From Flectonema sp. DT1601 (taxonomy: Eukaryota > Euglenozoa > Diplonemea > Diplonemida > Diplonemidae): a stretch of 64,000 nt of DNA. How positions within the stretch are numbered: position 1 is the stretch's first letter; each line of letters begins with the position of its first letter. Under the pieces are notes generated by a model. It did no database searches and was not told where the DNA came from. It was given only the letters and a program-made list of their open reading frames with translations. The position numbers and the translations under genes were made by a program. Shown piece by piece: positions 21,024 through 32,160 of this stretch. The stretch spans positions 434,001 through 498,000 of the forward strand of contig OZ025830.1 of assembly GCA_964019425.1 (NCBI GenBank), in the 5' to 3' direction.

Positions 21024-21577
21024 AACGTTGTATGAAAAAGGAAAAAAAAGAAAAAAAAAAGACCAGAAAAGGAAAGAGAAAATGAAAAGGTATAATATTA
21101 TTGTGGGGATATGAGGGATAGCAGGGAGATGCTCTTTTTTTTTTTTTTTTTTTTTTTTTCTTATTTATTATTTAAAAAAAGGAAACAATCAGTTTAGCGT
21201 CTCGATCAGGATGGAAAATAGAAATTAATCGACATAGTTGATCGATAGAAAAAAAAACAATGATAACATTGTTTATTCATTTTTTTTTTTTTTTTTTTTT
21301 TTAAATCTTTTTAATTATTTTAAAGAAAAAACAATCAGTTTAGCGTCTTGACCAGGACGGAAAATAGTAAGTAATCGAAATAGTCGATCGATAAAAAAAA
21401 AACAATGATAACATTGTTTATTCCTTTTTTTTTTTTTTATTCTTTTTATTTATTTTTAAAGAAAAAACAATCAGTTTAGCGTCCTGACCAGGACGGAAAA
21501 TAGAAAGTAATCGACATAGTCGATCGATAAAAAAAACAATGATAACATTGTTTTTTTTATCGATCGACTATGTCGAT
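20729..21577 (-). mobile_element. LINE-1 5'-truncated copy d
   Basis: 3' end at 20,729, terminus to about 21,165, then three array units. It ends in a perfect palindrome at 21,510-21,577 and then meets an R element. Confidence 0.85.
21510..21577. repeat. Perfect 68 nt palindrome with 4 nt loop
   Basis: Two 32 nt arms match perfectly around ATAA (21,542-21,545). The first arm is the end of a normal array unit; the second is its reverse complement, present only here. The centre is exactly the AACAATG-ATAA-CATTGTT hairpin loop. Confidence 0.95.
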
Positions 21578-21581
21578 CGAT

Positions 21582-22329
21582 AAAAAATTTAATCATGTGT
21601 TGATACTTGCTTTTTTTTATTTGTTATCTTTTACTACAATAACTCTTGTCTATATCTTTTCTTTTTATTCCCTATCTGTTCTGGTCTGTTGCTTCATTTG
21701 TCTTGTTTAACTTCAGTTATATCCATTTTACTTTTTATTGTTTCCCATCTACTTTTTATTTTCTATTAGTTCTGGTCAGAAACCCCTGGGCAGCAAGAAG
21801 GAAAGCAGTTAAGTACTTCTGGGTGTTTGGCATCACCCCCCATAGTGAGCAAGTACAACAGGTAGCATTGGTAGTCTGTTGATCCTGAGTGATCCCAGCT
21901 ACAGTTTTGTTTTTCTTTCTTTTTTTTAGAAGAAGATCAGGACATCCAAGCACTGCTGGATAGTTGCTGAATGCAGGGCCTGCCTGTGGCATTATAATAA
22001 CAGGCTAAGTCATTTGTAGTTCATAGTTTACCTTTGATTTTATAACTTCACACAGGGTACTATGAACGATGAGAGATCCAGTGGGATCACTCAGGGTCTA
22101 GTAGAGACCACCAATGTTGTGCGTTGATAGGCAAGGTGACCAACCTTGACATTCTTTCTTTTCTCTCCTGTTGTGACAAACACAAAATACACACACAGCT
22201 TACAGTGTGTTCTTTGTGTATGTTTTCTTCAGGTGTGAGTAGTTTTTTTGTTCTTGCTCTTCAGGGAGGGCCTTAGCCAAAAGCTAACAGTCCAAATCTC
22301 ACCTGGAAATTCAACTCAGTCCTTGTCAG
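21582..22329 (+). mobile_element. R element copy 2a
   Basis: Reverse complement of about 53,724-54,420. The fixed 3' boundary (TTCAACTCAGT) lies at 22,329 and the copy is 5'-truncated. It contains the hairpin TTAGC-CAAAA-GCTAA in sense orientation. Confidence 0.85.
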
Positions 22330-22608
22330 TTTTGGCATCAAACTTGTAATGGTTTAATCATTACAGGTTATTTACTGAAATATTTGTTCTAAAAGTTGCT
22401 AAGCATTTCTCACTTAGAAATTTTTTATTTTTTTATTTTCAGCTTAATTAGCTACAAATTGTTTCTACTAAGTGTTTCTCACTTAGATTTTTTTTTGCTT
22501 TTCAGCTCCTTAAAAGCTGCTAAGTGTTTCTGCTAAGTGTTTCTCACTTAGAATTTTATTTTTATGTTCGTTTTCTATCCCTTCTCCTATCCCTTTTGTT
22601 CAAAATAA
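22330..22608. repeat. Spacer with repeated TTTCTCACTTAGA motif
   Basis: The words AAGTGTTTCTCACTTAGA and AAGCATTTCTCACTTAGA occur three times at about 60-90 base spacing, with T tracts and TTTTCAGCT words between. It could be further 5' sequence of the R copy that follows, or unrelated DNA. Confidence 0.5.
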
Positions 22609-23082
22609 GCGGGAGGAAATTCTCTCATTCACGCTAAGATGCACTCTGAACTTTGATTTTTTGATCTGAGTGTGAGGGAATGACCTGTTAGTGCATTGGG
22701 CATAGGCTGGGCTGCAGTTTAGATGTCTTAGGTGTTAATAGGGGGTTCTTCTTAGCATTTTTCTTTGTTCCCACCTTATGATTTTCTTGAAGAAAAAAAA
22801 TAGAAGTCATAATGGTGCTTCCCTCTGGAAGGGTTGTAAGCCATGGTGTCCAACTAGATTAAAGGACAAGTCTGGGATAATCCCTGCCAGAGGGGCGAGT
22901 ATTCTACCATGGTTGAAATACTCTGGCAACTGATCTTCAATCTTATGTTGTTTGTTAGCTGCTGGTGTAATTTAATCATGTGTTGATACTTGCTTTTTTT
23001 TATTTGTTATCTTTTACTACAATAACTCTTGTCTATATCTTTTCTTTTTATTCCCTATCTGTTCTGGTCTGTTGCTTCATTT
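22609..23082 (+). mobile_element. R element copy 2b, 5' part
   Basis: Reverse complement of about 54,345-54,796. It is cut at 23,083 by the 3' end of a LINE-1 copy. It begins at the same AATAAGCGGGAGG point as the longest R copy, which could be a true 5' end or simply the limit of the match. Confidence 0.8.
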
Positions 23083-23363
23083 GAATTTCGATAAAGTGGG
23101 AAGTAACGGACTGGGAGCTTTTGGCTCCTGCCCTATTCCCGATGTAAACTTTCTTTTTATTTTTTATTTTTTTTAACAGGCCCAAAGGGCGACAATGATG
23201 GTTGCTGACCAAGGAATAATATTCAAATGAATTTTCGTTTCAAAGAAACGAACAGAATTAAGAGAGAGGCAGAGAAAAAAAAGAAAAAAAAGAAAGAAAA
23301 GAAAAAAGAAAAAAAATATGAAGAGGAAATAATCAAACATGAAAAAAAAAAAAAAAAAATATA
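23083..23363 (-). mobile_element. LINE-1 3' terminus, copy e
   Basis: 3' end GAATTTCGATAAAGTGGG at 23,083, terminus only, interrupted at 23,364 by copy f within the A/TATA stretch that follows the CAAACATG box. Confidence 0.85.
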
Positions 23364-23903
23364 GAATTTCGATAAGTGGGAAGTAACGGACTGGGAGCTT
23401 TTGGCTCCTGCCCTATTCCCGATGTAAACTTTCTTTTTATTTTTATTTTTTTTTTTAACAGGCCCAAAGGGCGACAATGATGGTTGCTGACCAAGGAATA
23501 ATATTCAAATGAATTTTCGTTTCAAAGAAACGAACAGAATTGAGAGAGAGGCAGAGAAAAAAAAAAAAAAAAAAAGAAAGAATAGAAAAAAAAAAAATAT
23601 GAAGAGGAAATAATCAAACATGAAAAAAAAAAAAAAAAAAAAAAAAATATAAATAAAAAACGTTGTATGAAAAAGGAAAAAAAGAAAAAAAAAGACCAGA
23701 AAAGGAAAGAGAAAATGAAAAGGTATAATATTATTGTGGGGATATGAGGATAGCAGGGAGATGCTCTTTTTTTTTTTTTTTTTTTTTTTTATTTATTATT
23801 TAAAAAAAGGAAACAATCAGTTTAGCGTCTCGATCAGGACGGAAAATAGAAATTAATCGACATAGTCGATCGATAGAAAAAAAACAATGATAACATTGTT
23901 TAT

Positions 23904-23940
<37 letters not shown>

Positions 23941-24195
23941 CTTTTAATTATTTTAAAGAAAAAACAATCAGTTTAGCGTCTTGACCAGGACGGAAAATAG
24001 AAAGTAATCGACATAGTCGATCGATAAAAAAAAAACAATGATAACATTGTTTATTCCTTTTTTTTTTTTTTTTTTTTTTGTTCTTTTCATTTATTTTTAA
24101 AGAAAAAACAATCAGTTTAGCGTCCTGACCAGGACGGAAAATTGAAAGTGATCGACATAGTCGATCGATAAAAAAACAATGATAACATTGATTAA

Positions 24196-24230
<35 letters not shown>

Positions 24231-25805
24231 TTTTAATTATTTTTTAAAGAAAAAACAATCAGTTTAGCGTCTTGACCAGGACGGAAAATAGAAAGTGATC
24301 GACATAGTCGATCGATAAAAAACAATGATAACATTGTTTATTCTTTTTTTTTTTTTTTTTTTTTTTTAATCCTTTTTATTATTTTAAAGAAAAAACAATC
24401 AGTTTAGCGTCTTGACCAGGACGGAAAATAGAAAGTGATCGACATAGTCGATCGATAAAAAAACAATGATAACATTGTTTATTCTTTTTTTTTTTTTTTT
24501 TTTTTAAATTCTTTTTATTTATTTTTAAAGAAAAAAAAACGGAAAATAAAAATTAGTCGACAAAGTCGAACGATAAAAAAAAAACAATGATAACATTGTT
24601 TATTCTTTTTGTTTTTGTTTTTTTTTATATTCTTTTTTATTAATTTTGAAAAAAAAACAATCAGTTTAGCGTCTTGACCAGGACGGAAAATAGAAAGTAA
24701 TCGACATAGTCGATCGATGAAAAAAAAACAATGATAACATTGTTTATTCTTTTTTTTTTTTTTTTTTTAAAATTCTTTTTATTTATTTTTTAAAAAGAAA
24801 AAAAACGGAAAATAGAAACTAGTCAACAAAGTCGAACAATAAAAAAAAAAAACAATGATAACATTGTTTATTCTTTTTTTTTTATTTTTTTTTTATATTC
24901 TTTTTTATTAATTTTGAAAAAAAAACAATCAGTTTAGCGTCTTGACCAGGACGGAAAATAGAAAGTGATCGACATAGTCGATCGATAAAAAAAAACAATG
25001 ATAACATTGTTTAATCTTTTTTTTTTTTTTTTATTTTTTTTTTAAATCCTTTTTATTATTTTTAAAGAAAAAACAATCAGTTTAGCGTCTTGACCAGGAC
25101 GGAAAATAGAAAGTGATCGACATAGTCGATCGATAAAAAACAATGATAACATTGTTTATTCTTTTTTTTTTTTTTTTTTTTTTTTAATCCTTTTTATTAT
25201 TTTAAAGAAAAAACAATCAGTTTAGCGTCTTGACCAGGACGGAAAATAGAAAGTGATCGACATAGTCGATCGATAAAAAAACAATGATAACATTGTTTAT
25301 TCTTTTTTTTTTTTTTTTTTTTTAAATTCTTTTTATTTATTTTTAAAGAAAAAAAAACGGAAAATAAAAATTAGTCGACAAAGTCGAACGATAAAAAAAA
25401 AACAATGATAACATTGTTTATTCTTTTTGTTTTTGTTTTTTTTTATATTCTTTTTTATTAATTTTGAAAAAAAAACAATCAGTTTAGCGTCTTGACCAGG
25501 ACGGAAAATAGAAAGTAATCGACATAGTCGATCGATAAAAAAAACAATGATAACATTGTTTATTCTTTTTTTTTTTATTTTAAATTCTTTTTATTTATTT
25601 TTTAAAGAAAAGAAAAACGGAAAATAGAAATTAGTCGACAAAGTCGAACGATAAAAAAAAACAATGATAACATTGTTTATTCTTTTTTTTATTTTTTTAT
25701 ATTCTTTTTTTTTAATTTTGAAAAAAAAACAATCAGTTTAGCGTCTTGACCAGGACGGAAAATAGAAAGTAATCGACATAGTCGATCGATAAAAAAAACA
25801 ATGAT
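23364..25805 (-). mobile_element. LINE-1 5'-truncated copy f with array
   Basis: Terminus 23,364-23,790, then an array of about 15 units to 25,805. Two multi-unit stretches (about 24,240-24,760 and 25,020-25,540) are near-identical, showing an internal segmental duplication within the array. Copy g inserted at 25,806 in an AATGAT word. Confidence 0.85.
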
Positions 25806-27229
25806 GAATTTCGATAAAGTGGGAAGTAACGGACTGGGAGCTTTTGGCTCCTGCCCTATTCCCGATGTAAACTTTCTTTTTATTTTTTATTTTTTTTAAC
25901 AGGCCCAAAGGGCGACAATGATGGTTGCTGACCAAGGAATAATATTCAAATGAATTTTCGTTTCAAAGAAACGAACAGAATTAAGAGAGAGGCAGAGAAA
26001 AAAAAGAAAAAAAAGAAAGAAAAGAAAAAAGAAAAAAAATATGAAGAGGAAATAATCAAACATGAAAAAAAAAAAAAAAAAATATATATAAATAAAAAAA
26101 CGTTGTATGAAAAAGGAAAAAAAAAAATAAAGACCAGAAAAGGAAAGAGAAAATGAAAAGGTATAATATTATTGTGGGGATATGAGGGATAGCAGGGAGA
26201 TGCTCTTTTTTTTTTTTTTTTTTATTTTTTTTTTTTTTATTTATTATTTAAAAAAAAAGGAAACAATCAGTTTAGTGTCTCGATCAGGACGGAAAATAGA
26301 AATTAATCGACATAGTCGATCGATAGAAAAAAAAACAATGATAACATTGTTTATTCTTTTTTTTTTTTTTTTTTTTTTTTAAATCCTTTTAATTATTTTA
26401 AAGAAAAAACTTCCGTTTAGCGTCTTGACCAGGACAGAAAATAGAAAGTAATCGACATAGTCGATCGATAAAAAAAAAACAATGATAACATTGTTTATTC
26501 CTTTTTTTTTTTTTTTTTTTTTTTTTAACTTTTTATTTATTTCTTAAAGAAAAAACAATCAGTTTAGCGTCCTGACCAGGACGGAAAATAGAAAGTAATC
26601 GACATAGTCGATCGATAAAAAAAACAATGATAACATTGTTTATTCCTTTTTTTTTTTTTTTTTTTTATTTATCTTTTTATTTATTTTTTAAAGAAAAAAC
26701 AATCAGTTTAGCGTCCTGACCAGGACGGAAAATAGAAATTAGTCGACAAAGTCGATCGATAAGAAACAATGATAACATTGTTTATTCATTTTTTTTTTTT
26801 TTTTTTTTTATATTCTTTTTATTAATTTTTAAAAAAAAATCAGTTTAGCGTCTTGACCAGGACGGAAAGTAGACAGTAATCGACAAAGTCGATCGATAAA
26901 AAAAACAATGATAACATTGTTTATTTCTTTTTTTTTTTTTTTTTTTTTATATCTTTTATTTATTTTTTAAAAGAATAAACAATCAGTTTAGCGTCTTGAC
27001 CAGGACGGAAAATAGAAATTAGTCGACAAAGTCGATCGATAAGAAACAATGATAACATTGTTTATTCTTTTTTTTTTTTTTTTTTTTTTTATATTCTTTT
27101 TATTTATTTTTTAAAGAAAAGAAAACGGAAAATAGAAATTAGTCGACAGAGTCGATCGATAAAAAAACAATGATAACATTGTTTATTCTTTTTTTTTTTT
27201 TTTTTTTTTATTCTTTTTAGGGCAATGGC

Positions 27230-27425
27230 CCAAAATACCCCACTTTTTTTGCAAATGGCCCAAAATACCCCGAAGTGGCCCAAAATACCCCAAAGTGGCC
27301 CAAAATACCCCGAAGTGGCCCAAAATACCCCAAAGTGGCCCAAAATACCCCAAAGTGGCCCAAAATACCCCAAAGTGGCCCAAAATACCCCAAAGTGGCC
27401 CAAAATACCCCGAAGTGGTCCAAAA
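27230..27425. repeat. 20 bp minisatellite, left MULE-2 TIR
   Basis: About nine copies of GTGGCCCAAAATACCCCAAA after an odd CCCCACTTTTTTTGCAAAT interruption. The same interruption (TTTGCAAAAAAAGTGGGG) is found at the matching end of MULE-1 (20,677-20,695), confirming common descent. Confidence 0.93.
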
Positions 27426-27564
27426 TATACCGAACCCGGCTTTGGGAACTTGTAAATCAGGATAATGTGTGTACAGAAACTGGAAGTGATGATTTTTTTT
27501 CGCTGTTCACTACAAGTTGTAACTTTTTCCACTGCCATTTTTTTTTTTTTTTTTTCCTTTTTTT

Positions 27565-27595
<31 letters not shown>

Positions 27596-28507
27596 CTTGA
27601 AACTTTTTTTTTGGAACCTGCCTGGCCAGTATTTCTGTGTCACTTGGACAAAAGCTTTTTGCCGTCCCATTTTACTTTCTATTCAGCACACTCATCTGTG
27701 GATTTATGGTAATGGATTGATTGAAAGCTAATAACACAAACGGTCAAGGATGTGATGACTTGGGAAATGATAAAGTAATCTTCTTTCTGGAACTTCTGCT
27801 CAGTACATGCAAATGCATCTTGACACGCGGGAACCCTTCGGGCAGTACTGCGCTCTTGATAATTCAAAGTAGCCTTAAAAAAGCTCTCATGCTTGCATGA
27901 GTTAGATACCCTGATAACCCGGTCAGAAACAGGAGTGTCGCTTGCGACCAGGCTGTCTGTAACTCGCAGGTGTCTTGACTTTGAAATTCGGTTGGAATGA
28001 CGTGTAAGAGGACAGCAGTTCTCTGTAAGGTGACCCAGCCCTGCACACATACCGTTCTTTGCATGCACTCAGTAAAACTTCCAGAGGCTGAGAATACTAT
28101 CAAGACCTGACGAACAACCCAACCTATCCGTGAGTATTTGTCTTTGCTAATCTCGTCAAGTGAACATCATACAAACGTTATCTCAACATCCGTGTGCGCT
28201 TAAGGTGTACGGGTGTCATCTTCCTCATCTCGATTTAGCCCTGCACCACCTGCAGATTCTCGAAGGAAACTGGTTGCCTACGATGCTTCGTTCAGTAAAG
28301 TGTTCAGGTTCCTAATCACAAATGTTTTCATTCTCTCTAGGCTTTTACTCTTTTACTACGAACTTTTATTCTCAATCTCTAAGATGCCCGAAACATAGTT
28401 GAAACTCAACCTGCTGCCACTGAAACTCAGCCAAAAAAATAGTATAAGCAAGATCCACTGCTAAAGCAAAGTAGCTTAAAGAGATTAAGAAAATCTCTAA
28501 GTGTGTA

Positions 28508-28912
28508 GCTGGCTATGTGTCTGCACATATGAAAAAAGTTGGAGGAATTGCTAGTTTGTTGGGTTATATTCGTAGCAGCTTCACGGTGACGGCGGCCTTA
28601 CTGAGAATTATCCCTGGTTGTTATGTGTTGAAAGCTACAGGTTATGGCGTCAAAATAACACTCGCGTGGGTGGTTGCTCTCTTCGGAAAGCATAACTTCA
28701 GACCCGTCAATTCGCGGCGCTTATATCTGCACACATTAATTAGTTGAACGAGTTCAAGTCACTTCCCTGCATAGCAGATCCGTGTCCTCTGTACTAACGC
28801 TATACTAAGTGTGACTGTGGCTGATACACGTAATGGTTGGGTTCTTTAAGTACTCAGGACTGGTTGCTTGCTAATGTGAATGCTGACGTTCGAATTGCCC
28901 AAACTTTCGAGT
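28508..28912. repeat. MULE subterminal block W, inverted copy
   Basis: Reverse complement of about 17,885-18,262 with few differences. A 76-codon frame within it is open in both copies, but no motif supports it as a gene. Confidence 0.85.
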
Positions 28913-29042
28913 AAATTTAGGTGACCTGTCTGGTGCTTGTGATGCTCTAAACCCTGATGGTTGTATGAGTAATACCTGGTGACTGTGACCCATCCTCATA
29001 CCCAGCTATGTGGTTGGGACCCCAGGGTGCACAGCCAGACCG

Positions 29043-29122
29043 GGTTTTGGGCCACTTCGGGGTATTTTGGGCCACTTTGGGGTATTTTGGGCCACCAGGT
29101 GGGGTATTTTGGGCCATAACCC
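29043..29122. repeat. 20 bp minisatellite, right MULE-2 TIR (short)
   Basis: Only three to four units, against 13-14 at the matching end of MULE-1, ending in the same GGTGGGGTATTTTGGGCC edge next to the terminus. TIR length therefore varies by unit number. Confidence 0.9.
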
Positions 29123-29233
29123 TTCTTTTTATTTATTTTTAGAAAAACAATCAGTTTAGCGTCTTGACCAGGACGGAAAATAGAAATTAGTCGACAAAGC
29201 CGATCGATAAAAACAATGATAACATTGTTTATT

Positions 29234-29269
<36 letters not shown>

Positions 29270-29419
29270 TTTTTTTTAATTTATTTTTAAAGAAGAAACA
29301 ATCAATTTAGCGTCTTGACCAGGACGGAAAATAGAAAGTAATCGACATAGTCGATCGATAAAAAAACAATGATAACATTGTTTATTCTTTTTTTTTTTTT
29401 TTTTTTATTCTTTTTTATT

Positions 29420-29466
<47 letters not shown>

Positions 29467-29600
29467 CGGGAAGATAAAATGGAAACTACTCTCTTTGTCC
29501 TTTTTCATTATACTGTTAATTAGTACAATCTTTCTACTGACTCTGATCGTTGTCTCGACATACAGCGACAGGGAAAACCCGCGAGCTGGGTTATTTTTAA
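29467..29600. other. Short foreign stretch in an array
   Basis: About 130 bases of non-array sequence between a very long T run and a type B unit. It contains no known element end. Could be filler captured during repair or a scrap of another repeat. Confidence 0.4.
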
Positions 29601-30045
29601 AGAAAAAAAAAATAGAAATTAGTCGACAAGGTCGAACGATAAAAAAAAACAATGATAACATTGTTTAATCTTTTTTTTTTTATTTTTTTTTTATTTTTTT
29701 TTTTATATTCTTTTTTATTAATTTTGAAAAAAACAATCAGTTTAGCGTCTTGACCAGGACGGAAAATAGAAAGTAATCGACATAGTCGATCGATAAAAAA
29801 ACAATGATAACATTGTTTATTCTTTTTTTTTTCTTTTTAAATTCTTTTTATTTATTTTTTAAAGAAAAAAAAGAAAATAGAAATTAGTCGACAGAGTCGA
29901 TCGATAAAAAAAACCAATGATAACATTGTTTATTCTTTTTTTTTTTTTTTTTTTTTAAATTCTTTTTTATTTATTTTTAAAGAAAAAAAAAATAGAAATT
30001 AGTCGACAAGGTCGAACGATAAAAAAAAACAATGATAATGAGTTA

Positions 30046-30389
30046 AGTTACCAGGTGAGATTTGGACTGTTAGCTTTTGGCTAAGGCCCTCCCTGAAGAG
30101 CAAGAACAAAAAAACTACTCACACCTGAAGAAAACATACACAAAGAACACACTGTAAGCTGTGTGTGTATTTTGTGTTTGTCACAACAGGAGAGAAAAGA
30201 AAGAATGTCAAGGTTGGTCACCTTGCCTATCAACGCACAACATTGGTGGTCTCTACTAGACCCTGAGTGATCCCACTGGATCTCTCATCGTTCATAGTAC
30301 CCTGTGTGAAGTTATAAAATCAAAGGTAAACTATGAACTACAAATGACTTAGCCTGTTATTATAATGCCACAGGCAGGCCCTGCATTCA
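30046..30389 (-). mobile_element. R element copy 3
   Basis: 344 bp, from the fixed end (GAGTTAAGTTACCAGGTG) to GCCCTGCATTCAT. It splits an array unit inside the AACAATGATAA-CATTG hairpin, so the inserted site is clear. Confidence 0.85.
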
Positions 30390-31689
30390 TTGTTTAATCT
30401 TTTTTTTTTTATTTTTTTTTTATTTTTTTTTTATTTTTTTTATTATATTCTTTTTTATTAATTTTGAAAAAAACAATCAGTTTAGCGTCTTGACCGGGAC
30501 GGAAAATAGAAAGTAATCGACATAGTCGATCGATAAAAAAACAATGATAACATTGTTTATTCTTTTTTTTTTTTTTTTTTAAATTCTTTTTTATTTATTT
30601 TTAAAGAAAAAAACGGAAAATAGAAATTAGTCGACAAGGTCGAACGATAAAAAAAACAATGATAACATTGTTTAATCTTTTTTTTTTATTTTTTTTTTAT
30701 ATTCTTTTTTATTAATTTTGAAAAAAACAATCAGTTTAGCGTCTTGACCAGGACGGAAAATAGAAAGTAATCGACATAGTCGATCGATAAAAAAACAATG
30801 ATAACATTGTTTATTCTTTTTTTTTTTTTTTTTTAAATTCTTTTTATTTATTTTTTAAAGAAAAAAAAGAAAATAGAAATTAGTCGACAGAGTCGATCGA
30901 TAAAAAAAACAATGATAACATTGTTTATTCTTTTTTTTTTTTTATATTCTTTTTTAATTTTGAAAAAAAAAAACAATCAGTTTAGCGTCTTGACCAGGAC
31001 GGAAAATAGAAAGTGATCGACATAGTCGATCGATAAAAAAAAAAAAATGATAACATTGTTTATTCTTTTTTTGTTTTTTAAATTCTTTTTATTTATTTTT
31101 AAAGAAAAAAAAACGGAAAATAGAAATTAGTCGACAAAGTCGAACGATAGAAAAAATAATGATAACATTGTTTATTCTTTTTTTTTTTTTATTTTTTTTT
31201 TTATATTCTTTTTTATTAATTTTGAAAAAAACAATCAGTTTAGCGTCTTGACCAGGACGGAAAATAGAAAGTAATCGACATAGTCGATCGATAAAAAAAC
31301 AATGATAACATTGTTTAATCTTTTTTTTTTTTTTTTTTTAAATTCTTTTTATTTATTTTTTAAAGAAAAAAAACGGAAAATAGAAATTAGTCGACAGAGT
31401 CGATCGATAAAAAAAAACAATGATAACATTGTTTGATCTTTTATAATTTTTTTTTTTTTATTTGTTTTATTTGTTTTTAAAAAAAAAAAAAAACAAGCGG
31501 AATTGATCATAATGGGTGGTAGGGGTTGTTATAACTTCGTTTGAAAATTCTTCTTTTTTGATTTCTTTTTTTTTTTTTTTCTTTTTATAGGAGTTAAGAT
31601 CACTTTCAGGAGACAACACATGAACAAGAGCAGCAAGCAGAGTTGACACTATCAATTCAAATTTGAAATACCGGGAATTAATTTACAAG

Positions 31690-31795
31690 GAGGTATCTCA
31701 AGTGACTTGGTATCTCTAGCGTGTCGGTATCTCTGGAGTGCTGGTATCTCGTATGTGCGTTGGTATCTCATGAGTGATGGTATCTCTTGTGCATT
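31690..31795. repeat. GGTATCTC minisatellite in LINE-1 3' UTR
   Basis: Six copies of GGTATCTC at about 18-20 base spacing with variable fill. The same block recurs inverted at 34,445-34,550 and direct at 40,626-40,730 and 46,626-46,730, always in the 3' UTR tail between the array and the GTCAGTTTAAGGTC box. Confidence 0.9.
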
Positions 31796-32160
31796 AGAAA
31801 AACGAAAAAGAATGTCATGACCATGACGGAAGAATTGAGGAATTGAGTTAACATGTTCAATTTAACTTATTTAAACTTTTTTTTTTTTTAACAGACCGTA
31901 ACTATTTGAAAATAAAATGTAGATGGGAAACAGTGAAAAGTAAAATGGATGATAAAATTAATTGAGAAATATGACATAACAGACCAGATAGAGAGTATTA
32001 AAAGGAAAATGAAAAGGAAAAGAGAAACTAGGTTAACACTTATTTAAATTAAGACCGGTTAGTCAGTTTAAGGTCCTGACTAGGACCAACAAAAAAGAAA
32101 GAAAAAAAATTAACGATCAAGCTGAGCTGATCTTGTTTTTATTACAAATAGGGGAGCGGG

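Larger units (their letters stand above)
27220..29122. mobile_element. MULE-2, non-autonomous partner of MULE-1
   Basis: A 1,903 bp element with ends GGGCAATGGCCC (left) and GGGTTATGGCCC inverted (right), flanked by a perfect 9 bp duplication TTCTTTTTA (27,211-27,219 and 29,123-29,131). It shares ends, minisatellite and block W with MULE-1 but lies in the opposite orientation and has no transposase. Its middle (27,450-28,500) has a long T/A tract region and no recognisable gene; a 129-codon frame at 28,068-27,679 (-) lacks any motif I know. Probably mobilised by a MULE-1 type enzyme. Confidence 0.92.
25806..32160 (-). mobile_element. LINE-1 5'-truncated copy g, array plus 3' UTR tail, with nested insertions
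   Basis: Terminus 25,806-26,240; array to about 31,440, interrupted by MULE-2 (27,220-29,122), a short foreign stretch (29,467-29,600) and an R element (30,046-30,389). The upstream 3' UTR tail at 31,441-32,160 has the GGTATCTC minisatellite and GTCAGTTTAAGGTC box. Without insertions it would be about 4 kb. Confidence 0.8.

Noticed and set aside
21160-21577. Strand-specific wobble pairing as proof of which strand folds
   Set aside because: TTG/CAGG variants favour + strand RNA, but TCAAC/GTCGA variants favour the other strand, so the evidence is mixed.
23223-23477. Small frames rich in Phe or Lys across A/T tracts and the LINE terminus
   Set aside because: They come from homopolymer runs and recur wherever the terminus is copied; no coding signal.
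27679-28068. 129-codon frame in MULE-2 as a captured host gene
   Set aside because: No motif, no matching exon structure and no relative in the window.
28517-28747. 76-codon frame in block W as a MULE accessory protein
   Set aside because: Open in both copies, but the copies are too similar for that to be informative and no domain is visible.
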